NCBI GenBank assembly: GCA_027490195.1
Contig: JAIXYN010000058.1
Coordinates: 1-64,000, forward strand
Direction of reading: 5' to 3'
DNA length: 64,000 bases
Source: Verrucomicrobiaceae bacterium
Lineage (GTDB): Bacteria > Verrucomicrobiota > Verrucomicrobiia > Verrucomicrobiales > Verrucomicrobiaceae
Part shown: piece by piece, positions 27,004-35,624 of the stretch
How the letters are laid out: the number at the start of each line of letters is the position of its first letter
Position numbering within the stretch: the first letter of the stretch is position 1
Program-made: the position numbers and the translations under genes
The notes under the pieces: generated by a model
Databases searched by the model: none
What the model saw: only the letters and a program-made list of their open reading frames with translations
What the model was told of the DNA's origin: nothing

Positions 27004-28365
27004 ATGTCTGAAAAGCGCCAGTTCTTCGGCACCGACGGCGTCCGTGCCGTGGCCAATCGTCACCCCATGACCCCTGAGTTCGTCATGCGCCTCGCGCAGG
27101 CAGCTGCCGTCGTTCTTGGAGGCAAACCCGAGGGCGGTGAGCGCCCCAAAGCCGTGCTGGGCCGCGATACGCGTGCTTCGGGCGAAATGCTGGAGTCCGC
27201 ACTCGCTGCGGGGCTGAACTCGGCGGGGGTGGATGTCATCCTCGCAGGGCAGCTACCCACGCCAGCGGTCGCCATGCTCAGCGCCCAGCTCGGTGCGAAT
27301 TTTGGTGTCATCGTTTCGGCTTCGCACAATCCTTTCAAGGACAACGGCATCAAATTCGTCCACGGTGACGGCCACAAGCTCAATGACAAGACCGAGGTCG
27401 CCATCGAGCGCCTCGTGCTCGGCAATGAAGACACGCCACGTCCGGAAGGCCGTGGCATCGGCCGCATTACCAAACTGGCCGATGGCGTGGACCGTTACGT
27501 GGCGCATGCGGTTGCCTCGATGGCAGGAGTCCGGCTGGACGGCATGCGAGTCGCGCTCGACAACGCGCATGGCGCCTCGTCCTTCACCAGCGCGCTCGCT
27601 TTGGAGCAGCTCGGGGCCGATGTGCAGGTGTACCACTCCGAACCGGATGGCTTCAACATCAATGAAGAATGCGGCTGCACACACGCCGATGAAATCGAGC
27701 GCATTGTGCGCCAGTGCCAGGCGCAGGCGGGAATCGCGCATGATGGCGATGCCGACCGCAGCGCGCTCTGTGATGAGCAGGCCATCGCGCTAGACGGTGA
27801 CGAACTCATGGCCATCGCTGCGGAATCCATGCTGCGCAAAGGCACGCTGAAGCAGAACACGCTCGCAGTTACCGTGATGAGCAACTACGGCCTCGACGAT
27901 CTCGTTTCGCGCCTCGGCGGGCGAGTCATCCGCACGGGTGTGGGTGATCGCTATGTGCTGGAAGAAATGCGGGCACGCGGATTGAACTTCGGTGGCGAGC
28001 AGAGCGGTCACATCATCTTTGGTGACTGGGCCACCACGGGCGATGGCTTGATCGCAGGCCTGCAGGTCCTGCGCATCATGAAGGAAACGGGCGAGCCGCT
28101 GAGCGAGCTGCGCAAGTGCCTCAAAAAATTCCCGCAGTGCTCCCGCAACCTGCGCGTGCGCACCAAGCCGCCGATTGAGCAGCTAGCCGAAGCGCAAAAG
28201 ATCATCAAGGAGACTGAGAAGAAGCTGGGCGACTATGGTCGCGTGCTGCTGCGCTACTCGGGCACCGAATCGCTCATCCGCCTGCTAGTTGAGGGGCGCG
28301 ATGTGGAATACCTTGAAGCGCAGGCGGATAAGATTGCTTCTGCAGTGCTTGCCCAGATTGGCTAG
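27004..28365 (+). CDS. glmM: Phosphoglucosamine mutase
   Basis: 453 residues. It converts glucosamine-6-phosphate to glucosamine-1-phosphate for UDP-GlcNAc synthesis. The phosphoserine is Ser107 in VSASHNPFKDNGIKF, the metal loop is DGDADRSALCDE, the sugar loop is GGEQSGHIIFGD, and the phosphate loop is RYSGTESLIR. It sits downstream of cdaA and the short cdaR; in other bacteria GlmM binds CdaA and inhibits it, so the arrangement is meaningful. Confidence 0.96.
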   Translation: MSEKRQFFGTDGVRAVANRHPMTPEFVMRLAQAAAVVLGGKPEGGERPKAVLGRDTRASGEMLESALAAGLNSAGVDVILAGQLPTPAVAMLSAQLGANFGVIVSASHNPFKDNGIKFVHGDGHKLNDKTEVAIERLVLGNEDTPRPEGRGIGRITKLADGVDRYVAHAVASMAGVRLDGMRVALDNAHGASSFTSALALEQLGADVQVYHSEPDGFNINEECGCTHADEIERIVRQCQAQAGIAHDGDADRSALCDEQAIALDGDELMAIAAESMLRKGTLKQNTLAVTVMSNYGLDDLVSRLGGRVIRTGVGDRYVLEEMRARGLNFGGEQSGHIIFGDWATTGDGLIAGLQVLRIMKETGEPLSELRKCLKKFPQCSRNLRVRTKPPIEQLAEAQKIIKETEKKLGDYGRVLLRYSGTESLIRLLVEGRDVEYLEAQADKIASAVLAQIG

Positions 28366-28383
28366 CAAACGCCTCTTGATCAC

Positions 28384-28477
28384 AATGACGAAACCAGAAT
28401 GATGAATGTCGAAGAAAGTCCCAATGTTTTGGCCTTTTCGAAATTAAGACTTCGTTATTAATTCCTCATTCGTCATT
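28384..28477. repeat. Dispersed inverted repeat, family D, copy 2
   Basis: The left arm AATGACGAAACCAGAATGATG (28384-28404, 20 nt quoted only in part elsewhere) matches copy 1. The centre again contains CCCAATGTTTTGG, and the right end TCATTCGTCATT closes it. The right arm is more degenerate than in copy 1. It lies six bases before the bioD start, so it occupies the region where a promoter or leader would be expected. Confidence 0.7.
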
Positions 28478-28483
28478 TTTTCA

Positions 28484-29104
28484 ATGCATTACTTCATCAC
28501 CGGCACTGACACGGATGCAGGCAAGACTTACGTTACTTGCCTGCTGTTGGAGGCCTTGAAGCGCAGTGGCAAAAATGTGGCGGGTTTCAAACCCTTCGTT
28601 TGTGGGGCGCGTGATGACGCCATCCATCTGGCCAATGCCAGCAGCGAGGGGCTGACTGTCGAGGAGGTCAATCCTGTGTGGTTCAAGGTGCCCGCAGCAC
28701 CCTACGCTGCCGCATTGATGGAAAACCGCCGTTTTGAACTGAACGATGTGATCGCTCGCTTTCAGGAGCTCGTGCAGCGCCACGATCACGTACTCGTCGA
28801 GGGTGCCGGGGGCTGGGAAGTGCCGCTGAATGAGTTTTCGACCTTGGCTGATTTCGCGCAACGTCTGGCGCTGCCGGTGATCGTCGTCGTGAACAACAAG
28901 CTGGGCTGCCTCAACCACACGCTCCTCACGGTTCGCAACATTCAGGCACGTGGACTCACCTGTGCCGGGATTATTTTGAACTACGTCCGGGAGGAGCGCG
29001 ACGCGGCCAGCATCAGCAACCGGATGGTGTTGGAACATTTCATGGATGTGCCCGTCCTTGCCGAGATCATGCATGGCGAAACGGAGATGGAGTGGCCTTT
29101 GTGA
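28484..29104 (+). CDS. bioD: Dethiobiotin synthetase
   Basis: 206 residues. The P-loop TGTDTDAGKTYVTCLLLEAL is at the N-terminus, followed by KPFVCGARDDA and VEGAGGWEVPLNE. It closes the ureido ring of dethiobiotin using ATP and CO2. No other bio genes are adjacent, so the biotin pathway is split. The start at 28484 (MHYFITGTDTDAGKT) is the family position. A repeat element lies immediately upstream. Confidence 0.93.
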   Translation: MHYFITGTDTDAGKTYVTCLLLEALKRSGKNVAGFKPFVCGARDDAIHLANASSEGLTVEEVNPVWFKVPAAPYAAALMENRRFELNDVIARFQELVQRHDHVLVEGAGGWEVPLNEFSTLADFAQRLALPVIVVVNNKLGCLNHTLLTVRNIQARGLTCAGIILNYVREERDAASISNRMVLEHFMDVPVLAEIMHGETEMEWPL

Positions 29105-29166
29105 GAGCCCTCTGAAAGTGCCAGAATGGCGACGATGTCAGCGCATCAAAGGCGAATGACTTCGGT

Positions 29167-29790
29167 TCACGTGGAAGTCTTGTTCTCCTCCAGGCCATGA
29201 GCCAGAGTCCGTTTGGCCACGCCCACCACACTCAGCCCGACCAAGACTCCAATCGCCATCGAGGGCGGGATGTCGCTGGGCCAGTGTGCGCCGCAGTAGA
29301 TGCGTGAATATCCGACGGCTGAGGCCAGCAGGTACATCATGAGGCCGGCGCGGCGGTAGAAGCAGGCGATGACCGTGGCGGCGGCGAACATGTTGATGGT
29401 GTGGCTGGATGGGAAGGACTTGCCGCGTGTGGCGCCGTTGGGTTCGCTTGGTTTGACCACGGGCTTTTCGAACAAACGCATGAAGGCGGGTGAGGCGGTG
29501 CCGAGATCACGGACAATCACGTCGCTTCGAGCATCACGGGGGCGAACACGGCCGATGGTCTTTTTGAGGGTGTTGGAAATGACGCCGTCACCGAGACCGA
29601 TGGCGATGCCGAGACAGAGCAGCATGATGCGGACACGTTTGCCACCACGCCATGCGGTGATCAGCACGGCTGCGATGATGAGCGGCACCCAGGCCTCAAT
29701 GGCGGAGAGTGCAGGCATCAACCAATCGAGCACCGGGTGTGACCAGACGGTGTTGATTTGATGCAGCAGGCTGAGATCCCAGGCGTTCAT
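29167..29790 (-). CDS. PAP2 superfamily membrane phosphatase
   Basis: 207 residues with about six membrane helices. The three PAP2 motifs are visible: KKTIGRVRPRD (K-x6-RP), SFPSSHTINM (PSxH), and SRIYCGAHWPSD (SR-x5-H-x3-D). It probably removes phosphate from a lipid such as undecaprenyl pyrophosphate. The start at 29790 overlaps the stop of the upstream glycosyltransferase gene (ATGA), which confirms this start. Confidence 0.9.
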   Translation of the reverse strand: MNAWDLSLLHQINTVWSHPVLDWLMPALSAIEAWVPLIIAAVLITAWRGGKRVRIMLLCLGIAIGLGDGVISNTLKKTIGRVRPRDARSDVIVRDLGTASPAFMRLFEKPVVKPSEPNGATRGKSFPSSHTINMFAAATVIACFYRRAGLMMYLLASAVGYSRIYCGAHWPSDIPPSMAIGVLVGLSVVGVAKRTLAHGLEENKTST

Positions 29791-31322
29791 TTTGTGAGCA
29801 CAGGCTTCCACTGTTTCAAATGGTGTCCCAGATAGACACTGAACTCGCGCACTTCTTTCCCCAGCGGGACACGGATGCTGCCACGGAATTCGAGTTTTTC
29901 GAAGGCGGTGGTGAAGAGGGTGTTTTGCAAAAGGGCTGGAACGGGGCCGGGTTCGAGAATCAGCGCATCGTCGCCGATGCGTTCTTCGGGGCCGGGCCAG
30001 ATTTCATACTGGGACTGCACCGAGTCGCTGGGTTCCCAGCGATAGAGGCGCGGATGCGTGGGCATGTAGAAGGCCATCTCTGCCGCGTGATAGCGATGGC
30101 CCAGGGCCATGACGAAGGTGTTCTTGGGTCGCGGTACTTGATCGAGGAACTTTTGGGCCTCAATGCCTGCTTCATTCCAGCCGCGCAGGCTGGCGAGCTT
30201 GTCGATGCCTTTAAGTTCCGTGCTGAAGATGATGACGAGAGCCAGATGTACGATGAGGACCAGCGCACCACCGACCCGCAGGGACCAGCGCTCCCAGCCG
30301 GGATGCAACTTGAACGGTGCGGTTCCCCGCAGCCATGCGGCCGCGAGAATGAACGCAGGCACAAAGAAGGCTGCCGGCCAGTTCGGATTGATACGCTGAC
30401 GCAGTGCCAGCACCGCAAAGCAGGCCAGCGCCGGAGCGGAGGCCAGCATGAGGAATAGCAGCGGGCGTGAGAGATTTTTGCGCTTCTTCACCGCTGCGAT
30501 CATGGCCGCAACGAGCGCGACAAAAGTCACCGGGGTGTAGATGAGTGCCTGCAGGCCGACGTTTTCCAAGGTGCGGCTTAACCAGCGGCCGAAGCTTGGG
30601 TTGGAGGTGTCAAAGTGATGCTTGGTGTGCTCCAGCGTGATCCAGGCGTGGTTTTGATTCCATTGCAGCACGGGAATAATGAACGCCATGCCGCAGAGGA
30701 TGGCGAGCCACATGCGGGGATTGCGCAGCAGGGCGCGATCCTGAGGGGAAACAGCGGCGAAGAGAAGCATGAGCGCCGGAAAGGCGAGCATCATCTGCTT
30801 GCTCAGGGTGCCGACGCCGATGACGAGAGCGAGTGCCAGCCAGCGCGTGTTGCACGTTGGTTTTTGCGCGGCATACCAGAACAGCAGCAGGCCAAGCGTC
30901 CAGCACAGCAGAAGGGGGGCATCAATGGTGAAGAGCAGGTTCAGCCCTGCATTGGCAATGGTCAGAAGCACCAGCACAGCGGTGAGGAACGCTGTGCGTG
31001 CATCAAACAGCGCCAACGCGATGCGGTGGATGATGACCAGGGTGGCCGTGCCCAGCAGAAGGGCTGCGAAGCGGATGCCCCACTCGGCATTTCCCGTGAG
31101 CGCGCCGATGATGCCCATCATCCAACCGATCATGGGGGGCTTGCTGTAGTAGCACCAGTCCGGCCTGCGGCCCCAGTCCCAGTAATAGGCCTCGTCTCCC
31201 GCGAGATCCGCCCCATGCACAAAGAGCAGCATCACGCCGATGCGTGCGATGAAAACGGCGGCTAGAAGCCACCAGAAGCGTTTAATCCAAGTCGAGGAGT
31301 CAGAAGCGGGAGTCACGGACAT
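29787..31322 (-). CDS. Glycosyltransferase family 39/ArnT-like membrane protein
   Basis: 511 residues with about 11 membrane helices. The first loop reads GADLAGDEAYYWDWGRRPDW, with the acidic catalytic-type residues of GT-C enzymes, followed by SKPPMIGWMMGI. Such enzymes move a sugar from a polyprenyl-phosphate carrier to a lipid or protein. Coupling with a PAP2 phosphatase gene suggests envelope glycan modification. The ATG at 31322 (MSVTPASDS) is chosen because the first membrane helix starts 20 residues later. Confidence 0.85.
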   Translation of the reverse strand: MSVTPASDSSTWIKRFWWLLAAVFIARIGVMLLFVHGADLAGDEAYYWDWGRRPDWCYYSKPPMIGWMMGIIGALTGNAEWGIRFAALLLGTATLVIIHRIALALFDARTAFLTAVLVLLTIANAGLNLLFTIDAPLLLCWTLGLLLFWYAAQKPTCNTRWLALALVIGVGTLSKQMMLAFPALMLLFAAVSPQDRALLRNPRMWLAILCGMAFIIPVLQWNQNHAWITLEHTKHHFDTSNPSFGRWLSRTLENVGLQALIYTPVTFVALVAAMIAAVKKRKNLSRPLLFLMLASAPALACFAVLALRQRINPNWPAAFFVPAFILAAAWLRGTAPFKLHPGWERWSLRVGGALVLIVHLALVIIFSTELKGIDKLASLRGWNEAGIEAQKFLDQVPRPKNTFVMALGHRYHAAEMAFYMPTHPRLYRWEPSDSVQSQYEIWPGPEERIGDDALILEPGPVPALLQNTLFTTAFEKLEFRGSIRVPLGKEVREFSVYLGHHLKQWKPVLTK

Positions 31323-31419
31323 GCGCGTGCATGATAGCCGTGAGTGTCGGGTGGGAAATGGGAATCCAATCTGACGATCTTGTTTCTTGGCTGCCGAAAA
31401 ATGACGGCGAGAATTAGGC

Positions 31420-32283
31420 ATGCCTATGTTTCGGATTATCCTCACATTCATCCTGCTGACCGCCACCATGGCCAAGGCGCTGACGATTGTGGGGTATGAC
31501 TCCGCCACCAATGACCGTTTTAGCTCCGGTTACCCAAATAATCCTGTGCCCAATGCCTCTGCATCCTTTCTGGGTGTGGGGTATGACCTTTCTGGAGTTG
31601 GCTGGAACCCCGCCCTTATCACACAGAGCTTCGCCATGATCAGCGATCAATACTTTGTGTACTCCAACCATTTTGGGCCCGGATCCACGCTCGACTTCTA
31701 CAGCCCCACGCTGGGCACGGTTGTCAGTTATGGAGTCAGCGCCACGAGGTATCACTTCACCTACAACGGTCAGACCAGTGACTTTGCCGTGGGCAAGCTC
31801 ACCTCGGCGCTGAACCCGGCGGATGGGATCGCCAGTTATGCGGTGCTCGATCTGCCAGCTATTTCTGATTACACTGGTCTGCCTGTCTTGATGTATGGCC
31901 ATGGTGGCAGCAGTCCGCGACTGAGTGCCAACGTGGTGGATGCCCATGGCACCTACGATTTCAATGGCGACACCATCGTTGACAATTATGGCATCGGCTA
32001 CAGCTACCACAGCAGCCAGCCGGGCGACTCCATGTTTGAAAACGGAGACTCCAGCGGCCCGACGTTTGCCTTTGTGAATGGCCAACTTGCCTTGATTGGC
32101 ACGCACTCTGGCACCACGACGATCGGGGGAATTCCATACTCCATCGACACTTTCATCCCGACCTATTTAGATCAAATGACGGCGCAAGGAATCGACTTCA
32201 CCGCAGTTCCTGAGCCTTCGCGAGCGTTACTGCTGCTCCTCGGCGCTTGCGCCCTGCTGCAGCGCAGGCACCGTGCGGCCTAG
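31420..32283 (+). CDS. PEP-CTERM protein with a trypsin-like fold
   Basis: 287 residues: a signal peptide (about 1-20), a mature domain, and a C-terminal sorting signal with VPEPS (263-267), a hydrophobic stretch (268-280) and RRHR. The mature domain has the layout of a chymotrypsin-fold protease: a His84 in YFVYSNHF, an Asp121 in SDFAVGKLTSAL (compare 'D-I-A-L-x-x-L'), and Ser211 in ENGDSSGPTF (compare GDSGGP). It is probably processed by an exosortase; no exosortase gene is in the window. The protease reading is inference. Confidence 0.75.
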   Translation: MPMFRIILTFILLTATMAKALTIVGYDSATNDRFSSGYPNNPVPNASASFLGVGYDLSGVGWNPALITQSFAMISDQYFVYSNHFGPGSTLDFYSPTLGTVVSYGVSATRYHFTYNGQTSDFAVGKLTSALNPADGIASYAVLDLPAISDYTGLPVLMYGHGGSSPRLSANVVDAHGTYDFNGDTIVDNYGIGYSYHSSQPGDSMFENGDSSGPTFAFVNGQLALIGTHSGTTTIGGIPYSIDTFIPTYLDQMTAQGIDFTAVPEPSRALLLLLGACALLQRRHRAA

Positions 32284-32285
32284 GA

Positions 32286-33509
32286 ATGATCAACGACACG
32301 GCGCAAACAGAAATCGACTGGCTTTACAGCACTCAGCTCTTCGGCATCAAGCTGGGGCTGGAGAACGTGGAGCGCCTGCTGAGCGAACTGAAGCTGCCTG
32401 CAGCGGGGCAGAAGTTCATCCACGTTGCCGGGACGAATGGCAAGGGATCCACCTGCGCCTTCATGCATTCGATTTTGCAGGCGGAGGGCATCAATGCGGG
32501 GTTGTTCACTTCGCCGCACTTGATTCACTTTGGGGAACGGATCAGGGATGCTGAGCGCATGATCACGCCAGATGAGATCGCGGTAGGCGTCGTCCGACTG
32601 CGCGAACGTGTGGATGGGTGGGATCCGCATCCTACGTTCTTTGAGCTGACGCTCGCTTTGGCCCTCGAATGGTTTGGACGGCGTGGCAATCCCTGGGTCG
32701 TGTTGGAAACTGGCCTCGGTGGCCGGCTGGATGCCACCAATGCGGTCATGCCTGCTGTCAGTGTGATTACGCCCATCGGCTGGGATCACATGGACATGCT
32801 GGGTGACACGCTGGCTAAGATTGCTGCGGAGAAAGCGGGTATCATCAAGCCGGGCGTGCCGGTGGTGACGATGAGGCAGGAGCCTGAGGCGCTGGAGGTC
32901 ATTGAACGTGTGGCGGCAGAGCGTGGTGCGCCGCTGACGATTGTCGAGAAACCGTGGGAGGGGGAGACCGGACTCGCGGGACCGCATCAGCGGTGGAATG
33001 CGGCCATGGCTGTCGCGGCGTTGCGTGCTGCCGGATTTGATTTCGATGAGGAGGTGATCGCGCGTGGTTTGCGTGAGGTGCAATGGCCCGCGCGTTTTCA
33101 AAAAGTGGGTGGCTGCATCATTGATGGCGCGCATAACATCGATGCGGCGCGCGTGCTGGCGGAAACTTGGAGGGAGCAGTTTCCGAATGAGAAGGCGGAT
33201 ATTATTTTTGGTGCTGTGGCCGGCAAGGATACCGCTGCGGTGCTGCGTGAGTTCGCACCCATTGCGGCGAGCTGGCATTTCACGGGATTTGAATCACCGC
33301 GTGCGCTGACTCCGGAGGCGCTGTGGGAGATTTGGAATGGGCTAGGACTTGAGTCCCGAGTTGTGACGACGCATGCGCGCGTTGTGGATGCTTTGAAGGC
33401 TGTGAAACCGGAGGCGCGGGTGCTGATTGCGGGATCGCTTTATCTCGCGGGAGAAGCACTGGCGCTGATGGAGAACAAGGCTGCTGTGTTTGAGAGGAGT
33501 GCGCAGTGA
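32286..33509 (+). CDS. folC: Folylpolyglutamate synthase / dihydrofolate synthase
   Basis: 407 residues. The P-loop motif FIHVAGTNGKGSTCAFMHSI and ETGLGGRLDATNAV are the FolC signatures; TPIGWDHMDMLG follows. It adds glutamate to folates and probably also makes dihydrofolate from dihydropteroate. The start at 32286 lies two bases after the PEP-CTERM gene's stop, so the two are in one transcript even though their roles seem unrelated. The folate partners are elsewhere. Confidence 0.93.
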   Translation: MINDTAQTEIDWLYSTQLFGIKLGLENVERLLSELKLPAAGQKFIHVAGTNGKGSTCAFMHSILQAEGINAGLFTSPHLIHFGERIRDAERMITPDEIAVGVVRLRERVDGWDPHPTFFELTLALALEWFGRRGNPWVVLETGLGGRLDATNAVMPAVSVITPIGWDHMDMLGDTLAKIAAEKAGIIKPGVPVVTMRQEPEALEVIERVAAERGAPLTIVEKPWEGETGLAGPHQRWNAAMAVAALRAAGFDFDEEVIARGLREVQWPARFQKVGGCIIDGAHNIDAARVLAETWREQFPNEKADIIFGAVAGKDTAAVLREFAPIAASWHFTGFESPRALTPEALWEIWNGLGLESRVVTTHARVVDALKAVKPEARVLIAGSLYLAGEALALMENKAAVFERSAQ

Positions 33510-33527
33510 AGTGTGGTGACGCTTAGC

Positions 33528-33547
33528 GACAGATAGGAGTGTCTGTC
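33528..33547. repeat. Short inverted repeat between folC and the NYN gene
   Basis: GACAGA-taggagtg-TCTGTC forms a 6-bp stem between two convergent genes. It shares the loop-and-stem text GGAGTGTC with the palindrome in the hemL leader (1135-1152), so it may belong to the same small repeat family. No T-run follows, so it is not a standard terminator. Confidence 0.45.
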
Positions 33548-33550
33548 GTG

Positions 33551-34372
33551 CTATTCTTCGGAGGCTGAGACTTTGATGCGGTAGCCGTTTTCGTTTTTCT
33601 CGAGCTTCATCAGGCCGCGATCTGCGGCTGCCTCCAGCAGGGCGCTGAAGGTGCTGAAGCCGTAGAATCGTTCGTCGAACTGTGGCTGGCGGCGGCGGAT
33701 GGCCTGTTTGACCGGGCCAGCCCAGACGGTGTCGCTGCCACTGCGGCCGAGCATGGCCTCGACGGTTTCGACCACGAGCTGGATCGCTTTTTCGGGATCG
33801 CCGCCGGGTTTGCGTTCCTGAGTGGCGGATGGTTTAGCTGTGGAGGGTGCGGGCTTGGCGCGTGCGATGCGTTTCTTCGTCTTTTCTTCTTCGCGTACGA
33901 GGTCGTCGTAGAAGATGAATTCGTCGCAGTTGTCGATGAAGAGACCGCTGGTGGACTGCTTCACGCCGACGCCGATGACGGTCTTGTTGTTTTCGCGCAG
34001 CTTGCTCACGAGAGGTGAGAAATCGGAATCGCCGCTGACGATGGCGAAGGTGTCCACGTGCGGCTTGGTGTAGCACAGGTCGAGCGCGTCCACGACCATG
34101 CGGATGTCTGCCGAGTTCTTGCCCGACTGACGCACGTGCGGGATCTCAATCAGTTCAAACGAGGCCTGATGGATGCCGGCTTTGAAGCTCTTGTAGTGGT
34201 CCCAGTCGCAGTAGGCTTTCTTTACCACGATGCTGCCCTTCAGCAGCAGCCGGTCGAGCACCTTGTTCATGTCAAACTTGTCATACTGCGCGTCCTTCAC
34301 CCCGATGGCCAGGTTTTCGAAGTCGCAGAAAACAGCGATGGTATGCGCGCGATCGGTAGAGGGTGTGGCCAT
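33551..34372 (-). CDS. NYN-domain putative RNase with C-terminal LOTUS/OST-HTH domain
   Basis: 273 residues. The NYN (PIN-like) domain covers about 5-160, with metal-binding acids in AVFCDFENLAIG, NSADIRMVVDALDLCY and IVSGDSDFSPLVSKLREN. After a Lys/Pro-rich linker, about 195-270 fits a LOTUS/OST-HTH module (IQLVVETVEAMLG, then FSTFSALLEAAADRGLMKLE), which binds RNA in other systems. It is probably a metal-dependent endoribonuclease. It begins 49 bases after jetD on the same strand, so it could be read through with the Wadjet operon. Confidence 0.8.
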   Translation of the reverse strand: MATPSTDRAHTIAVFCDFENLAIGVKDAQYDKFDMNKVLDRLLLKGSIVVKKAYCDWDHYKSFKAGIHQASFELIEIPHVRQSGKNSADIRMVVDALDLCYTKPHVDTFAIVSGDSDFSPLVSKLRENNKTVIGVGVKQSTSGLFIDNCDEFIFYDDLVREEEKTKKRIARAKPAPSTAKPSATQERKPGGDPEKAIQLVVETVEAMLGRSGSDTVWAGPVKQAIRRRQPQFDERFYGFSTFSALLEAAADRGLMKLEKNENGYRIKVSASEE

Positions 34373-34421
34373 GGTGTCGGAGCGTCCGCTTGCAGAGCGT
34401 CCGGGTCAACTGGCGTTCCAG

Positions 34422-35624
34422 TCACGAGCAGTCATAGAACGGCCAAAGCGGCAAAGAGGGGCACCCGAGGGATTCCTGCTCGAAGTCGCCTTTCGTGCCA
34501 GAACTTCGCATGGTTTGCAGAGGTGCGTGGCAGTCCGCCATGCGGGGATCAGTCAGAAGACGGTCGATGATCTGGAGGTCTCGCTGGGTTAGTGTTGCTG
34601 ATGGAGTGTGAGGCCTCCATGCCATGTGCATGGGCTGCACGGGGGTAGGGGAAATCTCGCGCAGTCTGCGCAGGATGTCCCAGCCGCTGGGGTCGGTGTC
34701 GCCGAAATGGTAGTGGGGCAGATCGGGCGGTAGCTTTTGCAGCAGGAACTTCACCGCCTGCGTGGGGAAGGAGGTGGCGACGATCAAGGTGCTGCGTTGC
34801 GCATCTGCGCGGGCGAGCTGGAGGAAGGTGGTTTTGCGGTTTTCGACGGTGAGCAGGCGCTGAGCGGTGGTGGTGATGTGCGTGGCTTGTTCCAGCTCTG
34901 CGATGGACAACGTGGATTCGTAGCGGAGGTCGAGAGGCTTTGAGTGATCGGCGAAATGCAGCACGAGCGGGCCGCAGTAGTGAAGCGTGCTGCTGGTCGT
35001 TTGAATGCCGACTGCTTCCAGTGGAGTCTCGCGTCCGAAAAGTGTTTCCAAGGCGCGTTCGAGAAAGCTTTGCTGGGATTCGAGATGTTTGGAGTCGTAG
35101 CCGAGATGCGTGCTCGCATCGCGAATCAGCGTGCCGGTGGGCCATTCGCGGCTGGTGATTTGGAAGAGCAGAGTCAGCAGTTCATTCACACGGATTGGCT
35201 CCAGCCAGCGGAAGGGTTCGAGCACTCGTGGTATGGTGAAGGCGGATTCCAACTGGTGACACAGTTCTCTCCATGCTTCTGGCATGAGAGGGTGTGTTTT
35301 CGCTGACCATGCGCGCACAGCATCGAGCGCCTGCTGCTGAGATGCTGCGCCGGGCTGGGTGCCGAACTGCTCATGCAGCCAGGCTTCCGACTCCAGTGGG
35401 ACAATGATCTTGTCGATGAAGCGTGGGTTTCGTTTGCGGGGGATCAGTTGAAATTTGGCAAGCTGCTGGGCTTCACGCAGAGCGGTCTGCTGATCTTCCG
35501 CTGAACGGATGCCGGCATCTTCAAGCAACTGTTCCCAGTCGCGACGAAATGGTTGCACCGATGCTGTCACGCGCCGTTTTCGGGCGGTCATCCAGTCTTG
35601 GTGCAACTGGGCGAGCCATTTCAT
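34422..35624 (-). CDS. jetD: Wadjet component JetD (Toprim-like nuclease subunit)
   Basis: 400 residues. The C-terminal half has the Toprim-like acids: Glu261 in LLTVENRKTTFL and Asp309/Asp311 in YHFGDTDPSGWDILRRL. The N-terminal half is the DUF3322-type part. In Wadjet the protein is the nuclease that cuts closed circular DNA handled by the JetABC SMC complex. The start at 35624 overlaps the jetC stop (ATGA at 35621-35624); a longer upstream frame is rejected. It is the last jet gene. Confidence 0.85.
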   Translation of the reverse strand: MKWLAQLHQDWMTARKRRVTASVQPFRRDWEQLLEDAGIRSAEDQQTALREAQQLAKFQLIPRKRNPRFIDKIIVPLESEAWLHEQFGTQPGAASQQQALDAVRAWSAKTHPLMPEAWRELCHQLESAFTIPRVLEPFRWLEPIRVNELLTLLFQITSREWPTGTLIRDASTHLGYDSKHLESQQSFLERALETLFGRETPLEAVGIQTTSSTLHYCGPLVLHFADHSKPLDLRYESTLSIAELEQATHITTTAQRLLTVENRKTTFLQLARADAQRSTLIVATSFPTQAVKFLLQKLPPDLPHYHFGDTDPSGWDILRRLREISPTPVQPMHMAWRPHTPSATLTQRDLQIIDRLLTDPRMADCHAPLQTMRSSGTKGDFEQESLGCPSLPLWPFYDCS

